Below the pieces are notes generated by a model. That model ran no database searches. It saw only the letters and a program-made list of their open reading frames with translations, and was not told where the DNA came from. Made by a program: the position numbers and the translations under genes. 52,772 nucleotides of DNA from Kalaharituber pfeilii (Eukaryota; Ascomycota; Pezizomycetes; Pezizales; Pezizaceae), in assembly GCA_015179045.1 (NCBI GenBank), contig WHUZ01000172.1, positions 1 through 52,772 of the forward strand. Direction: 5' to 3'. How positions within the stretch are numbered: the first letter of the stretch is position 1; each line of letters starts with the position of its first letter. This document shows, piece by piece, positions 44,052 through 52,772 of this stretch.

Positions 44052-46273
44052 CTGTAGATGACGGGCTTACTAACCACGACGTGCTTACTAACCACTGAAA
44101 ATCGGCATGGTTCCGGTTCACTTTTCGTACAATTATCTACATAAATACCACTCTATACCCATGCAAATACCTATGCTTCTTAATTTCCTGCAACTATATC
44201 CACACTGCTTTTATTTTTCGGCCTCTTCGCTGTTTTTTCTGCTTGGCTTACCGCTGACTAACTTTGTGTTGGTGATAGGTGCGGATGCGGACCCAGGTTT
44301 CTCGGCACCATCGATGCGAGGGGGTATTTTCAACACAACCACAAGGGAGCGAGGCTCAGAAGGCTTAGAAGATGAAGCTGGTAGCTATTAAAATTAGTAG
44401 AGATTTATTTATTAAAGAGATGTGGAAAAATACTTCTGAGTTCCTAGTGGTTGTTTCACCTGAATCCGGCACATCAACCACTGGAGAGTTATCTAAAGAA
44501 ATACCTGCTAGCCGGAGCCGTAGGAGTTCTGCACCTGTGATTGCCCTTGCAGTGGTAATAACCTTTCGTCCCTTATTGTTTTTTTTCCTTTGATCGCCTA
44601 TCCAATGCTATCTCCAAGTCACGAGTACGTTCCTTGTCCAGAATACTATGAGTGAGAGACTGCTCAGCCGCAGAGCTGAGCTTTTGGATTAGAAGTGGTA
44701 TTTCTGGTGCTGCTGGGTTTTCTTTATGAAGATGAAGAGCATAAAGAGTGGTTTGTCGGACTGCGCGAGAATTGGATGGGGTAGGAGGTATAGTCTTCCG
44801 GGGATTAGAAAGCATAAATTTTGGGCTATGGACTGTCACAGCTCTGAGTGGGTTACTCCTGTTTGTAGGTTGCGGAAGCTTGCTTAAGACTACTCGATAG
44901 TTGATTGGCCATATACCACTGCTGGCAAATGCTGACTTGATATTTTTGGGAGTATAAGTAAGTTGACGAGCTTCTCGAAGAATGCTATATAGTGTCAGCT
45001 ATTGATTCTAATTTAAATCAACCTTGAGGCTAGTCTAACATACGGTAGAAAGTTTCTCTTGCTAATAGCTTCACATCCAGTTCGCATAGCCTGTTCTACA
45101 CCACGAGCGTAATAATGCTGAAGGGGTCCAAAGAGTCCAACGTCTAATGGCTGCAAGAGATGTGTGGTATGAGGTGGAGGCAAAATACAATAATATCATG
45201 CTGTATACAATAATGCAGAAAGTTCCAACTAAAGTGAGAGTTGTGACCATCAACGATAAGAAGTCGATATTGACGTGGAAGTGTTCGGAAAGAGGTGTGC
45301 GGTTCAAAACATAACCGAAGATAGTCTGCACTCAGGATTTGATTCGTCCACCCTTTATCTGAATATGCGAAAACAGTATCCGAATCTTTTTCATTCAGAT
45401 ACTCATACCATGCATCTTGATGTGATTTTCCCTTATAAATAATCATGGGTGGTAGTAAAAATCCATCTGCAGCAACCGTTTCTAGTAATGTAATAATCTC
45501 ACGATTTCCGTCTTTCATCATAGGTGGACTTTTCCTCCCTCGCCTACAAATAACCTTCACTCGGGGTGACTTTCCCATCAATAAGCCCTTTTCATCCATA
45601 TTATAGATATATTGTGGTGAAAGTTGGTAATCATCAATGACTTTCTGTAGCTTTCGAAGGGCATCCTTAATAACTATAGGATAGGAGGATAAAATCCGTT
45701 GTTTTTTGACTTGAGAACTGAACTTAGTAGTCAATCCGGGATTTCGGTCTAGAAATCGTGAAATCCAATGTTTTCCCGTATTTTTGTCACATTCTCGAGC
45801 TCGAAGAATTGTTCGTGCCATTTCTCGTACCATATCTACCCGAAGCGGTAATCCCTGATTATCTAACCGTATACACCACTCCTTAATTACTTTCTCCTCT
45901 GCTGGTGTTAATAGCTGTATATCCTCATTCGCTTGTCTTCGACTTTTTGTACCACCATTGATTCTTGCTCTTAATGTTGGATATGGTATCCCATAGTTAT
46001 CTGCAGCAGCTCTGATACTCTCTTCCTGTCCTAGGCGGTAGGCTTGTATTGCTTTTGCAATACTACATTCTCGCTGATCATCTTTCTGACGTTGTTTGAT
46101 TCTACCCATGATTGACTGCTGGTGATAGAGAAGTCCGAGTTTTGCCAGAATTCTATATTATTCTTCATCTACGGTTTCTAATGCACTGGTTAACCCCTCT
46201 CATGATCTCTCAGAAAAAGCAATTTTTGGTTGGTTCGTTAGCATGTCTTGGTTCGTTAGTGCGTCACCTACAG
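44052..46273 (-). mobile_element. Pogo/Fot1-like DNA transposon, 2222 bp
   Basis: The TIRs of about 44 bp start CTGTAG(A/G)TGACG and contain an internal repeat of the type CTAACCA/ACTAACCAC; the right end mirrors the left imperfectly. TA is duplicated at 44050-44051 and 46274-46275. The intact MITE at 6881-6960 reads GCATTAGTACCCCTGTCC across the same point, which is a direct empty-site comparison. It encodes a decayed transposase on the minus strand. About 500 bp at the left end (44052-44570) holds no recognisable domain. Confidence 0.92.
44573..46109 (-). pseudogene. Pogo/Fot1-family transposase, frameshifted
   Basis: It starts at 46109 (MGRIKQRQKDDQRECSIAKA). Residues about 17-50 form a pipsqueak-type helix-turn-helix (AYRLGQEESIRAAADNYGIP), about 65-140 a CENP-B-type DNA-binding domain (LLTPAEEKVIKEWCIRL; GKHWISRFLDRNPGL), and the DDE domain follows with catalytic Asp in YNMDEKGLL and in LLIVDGHNSH. 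Near 45190 the frame shifts: one frame ends at 45144, while the neighbouring frame continues LPPPHTTHLLQPLDVGLFGP and EQAMRTGCEAISKRNFLPY. A stop follows at about 45007. A third stretch (RQLTYTPKNIKSAFASSGIW; TPSNSRAVRQ) runs to 44573. With at least one frameshift and one stop it is inactive, although the N-terminal 321 codons are open. Confidence 0.88.
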
Positions 46274-46308
46274 TACCGCAGTCTGAATACATATTTTACT
46301 GGCTAGTA

Positions 46309-46477
46309 CGTGAACCTGTCTACTTGTAAGTACAGGCAGCAATCCATTTACCGCGGCTCCCCTCCCAATTCCAGTGCAAGGGCTTCGCCGACACCTTGGA
46401 TCAAATGTAGGCCTAAGATTATTTGCCTATGAGGATAGCATAATCCAGTAACATGCCTCCTATGTCGGCGTATATAA
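46309..46477. repeat. Spacer of unit 8, middle part
   Basis: It matches unit 9 at about 52360-52534: CAGGCAGCAATCCATTTACC, GGCTTCGC..ACACCT.GGATCAAATG, TGTCGGCGTATATA. It is non-coding. Confidence 0.75.
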
Positions 46478-46981
46478 GCCGGGCCCTTCGTAACTGTGAT
46501 TCAGTCACCACTGGCCCAGGCCAGTCACCACTTGTCCGGGCTACTCAGTAGCACCACGGTTCGTAATTTTTTTCTCTGTACTCGAGTACAAAGCACTATG
46601 CACTACATTACCTACACGCCCACGAGACGCGTACTCTACAGTCAACTTCGAACACAACCAAACTGCCGGTAAGAATGCGGAACCCTCTTCAGCGAAATGC
46701 TTTCTCTTTAGCGAAAATTCCATTCCAGTGAAATACTCCTCAATAGCAAATTGTGGAGAATTATACTAAAATGCAGATGTATAAAAGAAGGATCAAAATT
46801 ATCAAAAGCATGTAACTGCCAAAGTATATGAGTAAATAAACATGTAAATAAGCAAATACTCCGAAGAGTTGCATAAAAATTTCAAGTGTCATAATGTTGC
46901 AACCGCAATAATTTAGCGACTAACTTGTTAGTTTCCGGGCCAGTCATGAGTGACTGGAACGTTTGTTACGAATCGCCCGGC
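46478..46981. mobile_element. 504-bp TIR element (copy also at 52535)
   Basis: The imperfect TIRs of about 40 bp start GCCGGGC..TTCGTAAC and continue with CAGTCAC and TGGCCC. The right end has GGGCCAGTCATGAGTGACTG and GTTACGAATCGCCCGGC. It sits inside the conserved phrase GTCGGCGTATATA..CCCCAGAGCCTAGAAGACC, which is unbroken in units 1-4. The interior has simple repeats (CAGTGAAA/CAGCGAAA). No transposase. The same element begins at the same spacer position in unit 9, so the insertion predates the duplication that made units 8 and 9. Confidence 0.8.
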
Positions 46982-48430
46982 ACATTTATATCCTTTCCCC
47001 AGAGCCTAGAAGACCACTAGCGCGGGTGCATGAGCACCCGTACTTATCAAACCAAAAAAAAACAGGAAGCAACCATTGAAAACGAGTTGCCCCGGTTCCA
47101 AGTCGCAATTGATCATCGCCGGAGCCGAGGCATTATCATCCATCTTAAGATGCTGGACAGCCCTCCTCGCCAGCCTGGGATTCGGAATCGAAATGGAGCC
47201 CTGAATTCTATATCTCCCGCGGAGCTTCTTGTTACCCCATCACTAGTACTCCACGCCGACGAAGGAATAGGTCAGTACACAGAAGTCGACCCCTCTTCCC
47301 CCCTCCGCCAGCACCAATCTATAGATCAGTTTGAAAGGTAGCAACTCCCCCGCCTCTTGAACCTCCCCCCACCATCATCACCTCTCAATTGGACCCCTCC
47401 TAGCATCCGCAACAGAATCCCTCAACCCCCACCACTTCTCAATTGCACCCCCCTCCACCACCTCTCAGACACACCACCCCTCCTGCATCCCCTTCAGCAG
47501 CTTCTACAGCAGCCTCTCCAATGGCCGCTTCAACGGCTCCTCGTGTAATACAAGATTTATAGTCCTTAGTTTGTTGGCTACTCCGATGTGTGCTTTTGTT
47601 GTATTTTATTATTGTCTGGCAGCATATTAATTATTTATGCAGTACTCATTGAAGTTTAATACCAGTGGCATCTTTGTTGGTCAGGTGGTGGATACACCGG
47701 AGCTTAAACTTGCAGGTGGGCACCGGGGGGGGGTTGGCTTGACACAGGACCAGATTTAAAAATATGGTCGGCGGAGGAAAGCTGGGTTGAGCTGGGGATG
47801 AATTCCAGAGCAAGAAGTTTTGTGACTGCGCAAAAACAAACAAGCAAACAAAAAAACAAAAAAACATCGGAGGTGCACTTGCTGGCGACATTGTAACAAA
47901 ATTCTGTGGGTATAGGCAATTGTACATACTACGCCTTGCTGCGCTCGTTAGCAGCCAGAGAGTCATGGCATGAGACTACATACTACTAACTCAGTATTAT
48001 ACGTGCTTTGCGGCAGCGGGTTTCCCGTCGAGGTCACCGCACGCACGCATGCACGCACGCACACACGCACGCACGCACGCAACGCTTTTTGGGCTATGAG
48101 CTCCAGTCAAGACCCGGTAGTGTGTTATAGTAAAGCCGTTCCCTTTATTATGCTCCCAAAAGCACATGAGGCTGCCCTGGCCCTTGAGGAAAATGCTATT
48201 GGTACATTAATGTTGCTAGCCAGGGAACCAATCCCGTCCATATATACAGTACTACTACAAAGAGTATCATCTTCGAAAAGAAACACGACAAAAAACAAAC
48301 ACACTATGAAAGGAACAGAAAAGAAAAAGAGATACATGATGGTCACATAATATCAATGAACTAGGAAAATAGGCAGCAAGGATGGAAATAGAAAAAAAAA
48401 AAGACAATCATCCGGGACCGTATTCGAGAA
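46982..48430. repeat. Spacer of unit 8, right part
   Basis: Landmarks: CCCCAGAGCCTAGAAGACCACTAGCGCG (about 46997), GGTTCCAAGTCGCAATTGATCA (about 47094), a B-box-like phrase (about 47180 on the minus strand), the recurrent small plus-strand sequence (47357-47660), CAGAGCAAGAAGTTTTGTGACTGCGC (about 47806) and the 3' flank of copy 9. A short foreign stretch (about 47937-47990, CTTGCTGCGCTCGTTAGCAG...) replaces the usual CTCTGTATATAC text. No gene is supported. Confidence 0.7.
48040..48085. repeat. Microsatellite (ACGC)n
   Basis: The motif ACGC/CGCA is repeated about ten times with a few interruptions. Other units have only CACGCA or CATGCAGG at this place, so this is a unit-specific expansion of a short seed. 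Confidence 0.9.
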
Positions 48431-51088
48431 TCATCTGTACCATTTCGCTGGTGGAGGTTTTTTCCGGGCCTGCTCTTCAGGTGAAAGTTGCGACCAAAGA
48501 TATTTTGCTACTTTATGATAACCATAACACAGTGCCCTATCATATGGAGTTTCTCCATACTTGTTCTCGATGGTTGGGGATGCACCATGCTCAATCAATA
48601 TCTTTGTAAGGGAGAGAGATTGATAGCTGAAGTGGAGTGGACTGTTGCCTGCTCTCTCACCCTTATTGATGAGCTTTGATGCTTCTCGTTCCAGGATTTC
48701 TGTCAACATCTCAGGATTGCTCCCAAGAATAGCACAATGTACTGTTGTCCTTTGGTCCTTATCATATGCAAAAAGATTTGCCCCCTTCTCAATCAACAGT
48801 CTTGCAATTGCTGTTTTGCCTCTGTATAGGGCCCAGAGCAAAGGAGTCATATTCCACTTGGCTGGGCATTGTTCCTCAATGTCCGCACCCATCGCAATCA
48901 GCAATCGTACTATAGTCTCGGAGTCATTACTCATTGCCTTATTGATGCAGCTACTTAGGTCAATTGGAGGGGTAGTTGATACTATTGCTTCCTCACTTGC
49001 ACCTCTCTTCAATAGTAATTTGCAAATTCCCTCATGGCCCATAGATGCAGCATGAGCAAGTGGTGTTCGGCCTTCCAAATCTTTCTCCTCTATATTCATT
49101 CCTAAAGCAAGCAGAGTTTGAATGGCTTTCTCATTTTGCTTGTGAATGGCACTGTGGATTATTCCTTCAATCCTTGCTCCCCTCTTCAACAGTAATTTGC
49201 AAAATCCCTCATGACCTGTAGATGCAGCATGAGTAAGTGGTGTTCGGCCCTCTGAATCCCTCTCTTCTATATCTGCGCCAAAATCAAGTAAATCTTGAAC
49301 AAAATTCGCATTTCCGTTATGGATGGCAATGTGGATTACCCCTTCTGTACTTGCACTTCTCTCCAACAGTAATTTGCAAATGCTCTCATGACCTATAGAT
49401 GCAGCATGAGCAAGTGGTATTCGGCCCTCTGAATCCCTCTCTTCTATATCTGCCCCAAAAGCAAGTAAATCTTGAACAAAATTCGCATTTCCGTTATGGA
49501 TGGCAATGTGGATTACCCCTTCTGTGCTTGCACTTCGCTTCAACAGTAATTTGAAAATTCCCTCATGACCCGTAGATGCAGCATGAGCAAGTGGTGTTCG
49601 GCCCTCTGAATCCCTCTCTTCTATATCTGCCCCAAAAGCAAGTAAATCTTGAACAATATTCTCATTTCTCCCATCAATAGCACTGTAAATTATTCCTTCA
49701 ATCCTTGCTCCCCTATCCAACAGTAATTTGCAAATGCCCTCATGACCTATAGATGCAGCATGAGCGAGTGGTGTTCGGCCTTCTGAATCCTTCTCCTCGA
49801 TATCTGTTCCTAAAGCCAGTAGAGTTCGAACAACATTCTCACTCCCCTGGCGAATGGCATAGTGGATGCCCCCGAGAGAAGACCATTTCAATATTCGGCG
49901 TGATCTGTAGCGACCTGCAGCTGAATGAAGTGGAACTTGGTATGGCTGTGAGTCCCAGAGATCAGATAGGCAAATAGGTAGCACAATTACTGAGATCTCC
50001 GAAATTGAGTCAAGATCACCCAAGGTCATGTCTGAAAGCATTGACCAGGTACAACCTCTTGAGAAGCTACTGCTAGAGAATATGGAGTGAGAATCGTCAC
50101 TTATGCCCCACTTCTGGATTCGCCTATAAGGTCTTGAATTTTTGAGTTCATCCATAAACGATGGCAGCATCAATTTCATAGAGCACATGGATCGCATGGA
50201 TTGCATGGACCGCAAGGAGAATGTGCTACGAGATGTTGCCGCTGTTCGGAATGATGCAGCATCATCATTATCATCAGGCACCTGGTCGTCCTTGAATGAG
50301 GATAATTGTGCCTGGAAATCGTCTTTTAGAGGTAGTGTGCTTGCATCCTTGGCTTGATTATCGGATTCTGAGGACTGGACTTCATTTATTGCAGGGTCCT
50401 GACGGTTGATGAGCTCTCGTAACTGGATCGAGATTGTATGGTTTGATTCCAATATCTGAAAAAACACTTCATGCAATTGCTCGAGTTTTTCGGAAGCCTC
50501 TGCACCGGTATGACTATACAAGAGATTAGTTATCTATGTGACCTCCCCCCCTCCCTCTCTCTCCCCCCCACCTCACTCCTAAGGAAACATAATGGAATTA
50601 ATACTATAGATCTGAACTTACCACTGAATAATTCCTAGCATCAAATTTAAACTCAACTTGTGTCGCTCCAGGTCCTCAATAAAGACTGCAACCTCTGCTT
50701 CCTTCCATAGTGCCCATTTAATCCTCTCAACCAAAAGGCTTGCTTTGTTTGCTGGAGACCGCATGGAGCTGGGATCACTAACCCCCATCTTACTCAGGTA
50801 CTCTTCCAAGTTGGAAGCAATCAAAACACATCCACTCAAAGTCGCAATAAGATGGTGAATGGACAGCATCTTTAACCTGCTTTGGTTTGCAACCTTAGTT
50901 GTCCCAGCAATAAATAACTGCACCTGGCAGAAGATGACATTCATATCTTGCATTTCTTCCATTATGCGACTGATGGATGCTGGTGCCTGCTTTGCGCAAT
51001 CATGGAGATTCTTCAGCATGCTTATAATCTTTGCTGAGATTGAGACGAGACCGGCAACTGAGGCAACTATCGAGAGTGGATCTGACAT
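48431..51088 (-). CDS. Helo-like/ankyrin repeat protein, copy 9 (intact)
   Basis: Exon 1 is 51088-50622, exon 2 is 50513-48431; 849 aa. The intron 50621-50514 has donor GTAAGT and acceptor GTATAG, with several G runs on the coding strand. The Helo-like domain is MSDPLSIVASVAGLVSISAK. The linker is close to copies 1 and 8, with one more Ser-Met unit (SLRSMQSMRSMCSMKLMLPS). Five ankyrin doublets follow. Two of them, with GVIHIAIHNGNANFVQDLL, are nearly identical to each other and to two in copy 1. The C-terminal ankyrins end QARKKPPPAKWYR. No lesions are seen. The start sits in a CAAAGCC-ATG context with G at -3. Confidence 0.9.
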
Positions 51089-52534
51089 GGCTTTGGACTA
51101 GTTGGATGTGTAGGTCAACTGAAATCTGGTACGTGCAGGGAACGTGACTTGGCTATAGTCGAAACTCTGTTGGCTAGAGAAAGGCCGACTGGTGTAAAGC
51201 GATTTCCGCAATTTCTTAACGTTTGCACTATTTTCAACCTCAAGCTTTCATAATGAGAAAGGCTGATGCGGTGAAGAGTGTGCTCTGCAGACCAGCCATC
51301 CTGGCATATTTTACCAAGATTGATATCCTCTGTTTCGCCTCACTCCACTTTACCCGTATGCAGTAGCGAGTCAGCCTACCGTCTCGGTTTTGGCTAATGC
51401 TAAAACGTGGTTGGCTTGGAATAAGGCTGTGCTATTGCAAACAGCTCTGCGAAGTGGGGGCTGCAGCTGGATTATAGCAACCATTCATTCTTCCTAGGCC
51501 AGTATAGAACTCACCAGTGATGTCATGCACGCATTGTCCAGTTCAAGTATGTACCTCCCTGTCCTCGGGGAAGCATAGAGTATGTATATACCGGTATGTT
51601 CCGGCCTGTTCTCCATGTAGGGCGCTTCGGCACAAGGATATGCAACCGCACCATACAGAGGCTTCTTTTCGTTGATGTCGTGGGGGAGAGCGCAGCTGCT
51701 ACATGTTGGCTTAGAAATGGCACAAGCGTAACTACAGATACTTGTATACTATATGAGAACAGGTCTACTTGTCAGTACAGGGAGGAATCCAGCTCTCTCC
51801 GTGCTTCCTGCTCCCAGAGTTGACATTTCCTGATGTAGTAATTCCGGCAACCTCATATCTGCTACCGTACATCCTTGCAGCCGGGGCAGTGCGAAGGGTA
51901 CAGCGCCATGTTCAGTCGAGTGTGGGCACAAGATCGAGGCTTATAAGGATAGTGTACTCGCTACCAGCATAAAGTTTCGCACAAGCGCGACAGTTGGAGC
52001 GGTCTGTGCAGAAAGGATTTTCTGCAGGCTGGATGGACCCTTACACGGTCCTTGCAACCACGCACTTAAGCGAAACTTAATGCTGATAGCGAGTAATCCA
52101 GGAACACGCCTTCTAATTCTGTGTTGGTGTTTATACTCTCCCGAGCCATGCAAGAAACGGCTTTATCATAACGAAGTAGGTCAGAATTTTCTGCTTTTAA
52201 GTCAGATCCAATGAAGGAAGATAAAATGTCTCCAACCAAACAGAAACTTAACTTTGTGAGACTACTTTTCGTTGACGATGTGGCAGTGCGTGTGAGGCTC
52301 TGGTACCAGTAGCTTAGAGGTGGAACATGCGGATACAGTACTGTGTAGTGTAGAGTACGCGAACCAGTCTACTTTAAGTACAGGCAGCAATCCATTTACC
52401 GCGGCTCCCCTCCCAATCGCAGTGCGAGGCTTCGCAAACACCTCGGATCAAATGTAGGCCTAAGATTATTTGCCTATGAGGATAGCATAATCCAGTAACA
52501 TGCCTCCCGTGTCGGCGTATATATCAGTATATAA
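51089..52534. repeat. Spacer of unit 9
   Basis: It runs parallel to 43020-46477 without the MITE/pogo insertion: the 5' flank of copy 9, CTCCCTGTCCTCGGGGAAGCA (about 51553), TGACATTTCCTGATGTAGTAATT (about 51821), a short stretch absent from unit 8 (about 51965-52090), GGTGGAACATGCGGATACAG (about 52318) and TGTCGGCGTATATA (about 52510). No gene is supported. Confidence 0.75.
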
Positions 52535-52772
52535 GCCGGGCCCTTCGTAACAGTGATTCAGTCACCACTGGTCCGGGCTACTCGGTAGCACCACGGTTCG
52601 TAATTTTTTTCTCTGTACAAAGCACTATGCACTACATTACCAACACGCCCACGACACGCGTACTCTACAGTCAACTTCGAACACAACCAAACTGCCGGTA
52701 AGAATGCGGAACCCTCTTCAGCGAAAATTCCATTCCAGTGAAATACTCCTCTATAGCAATTGTGGAGAATTA
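52535..52772. mobile_element. Second copy of the 46478 TIR element, cut by the window edge
   Basis: It starts GCCGGGCCCTTCGTAACAGT within CGTATATATCAGTATATAA and follows the element at 46478-46981 through the GAACACAACCAAACTGCCGG and CATTCCAGTGAAATACTCCT stretches. It lacks about 25 bp of a CAGTCACC repeat and about 18 bp of a GCGAAA repeat. The right end lies beyond the window. Confidence 0.8.

Larger units (their letters stand above)
44003..46306. mobile_element. 80-bp MITE interrupted by a pogo-like element
   Basis: The halves 44003-44051 and 46276-46306 add up to exactly 80 bp and match the intact MITE at 6881-6960. TA flanks lie at 44001-44002 and 46307-46308. In the sister unit 9 (about 52353) the target reads GAGTACGCGAACC without the MITE, which serves as an empty site. 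Confidence 0.9.

Noticed and set aside
45071..45331. Separate 86-codon minus-strand gene inside the pogo-like element
   Set aside because: It overlaps the transposase in another frame. The recognisable transposase continuation uses a different reading frame across the same bases.

Overview
The window is nuclear DNA of a filamentous fungus, most likely an ascomycete (Pezizomycotina). The evidence is: genes split by short GT..AG introns with fungal-type donors (GTAAGT, GTATGT), a fungal Helo-like N-terminal domain fused to ankyrin repeats, a relic of the fungal SHR3 permease-chaperone family, and pogo/Fot1-like and Tc1-like transposon relics with TA target duplications. I cannot name the species. 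No rRNA gene, convincing tRNA gene, CRISPR array or bacterial signal is visible.

The dominant feature is a tandem array of nine related genes, all on the minus strand, at about 3.6-6.4, 8.5-10.9, 14.6-17.3, 19.4-21.4, 24.4-25.0, 26.3-28.7, 31.2-34.5, 40.9-43.0 and 48.4-51.1 kb (copies 1-9 below). Each complete copy has exon 1 (about 155-158 codons, a Helo-like/STAND-type N-terminal domain starting M-S/P-D-P-L-S), one short phase-2 intron whose coding strand is usually G-rich, and exon 2. Exon 2 encodes a conserved linker, a block of 1 to 9 near-identical 59-residue ankyrin doublets, and a conserved ankyrin C-terminus. Copies 1, 2, 4, 8 and 9 have intact reading frames after splicing (899, 780, 614, 671 and 849 aa). 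Copy 3 is destroyed by stops and a MITE, copy 5 is a truncated 3' piece next to an inverted segment, copy 6 has one nonsense codon, and copy 7 has one 1-nt deletion in an otherwise open gene of about 1070 codons. The locus looks like a birth-and-death, repeat-shuffling family. Such families in fungi are often linked to non-self recognition or NLR-like cell-death functions. That role is inference; nothing here proves it.

The spacers are also paralogous: about 2-3 kb of conserved non-coding sequence repeated with each gene, with different transposons inserted in different units. Notable insertions: a 605-bp TIR element (11.4-12.0 kb), a decayed 601-bp Tc1/mariner element (12.3-12.9 kb), a 418-bp MITE inside copy 3, a 419-bp TIR element (21.75-22.17 kb), a 1.87-kb foldback element (37.1-39.0 kb), a 2.2-kb pogo/Fot1-like element nested inside an 80-bp MITE (44.0-46.3 kb), a 504-bp TIR element (46.5-47.0 kb, with a second copy running off the right edge), and two very short A-tailed retroposons with 12-13 bp target duplications (35.5 and 43.3 kb).

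A block holding an SHR3-like pseudogene plus the 3' flank of the adjacent ankyrin gene occurs twice, at 1.66-3.6 kb and 39.0-40.9 kb. The second copy begins exactly at the end of the foldback transposon. The first 1.65 kb is non-coding with degenerate short tandem repeats.
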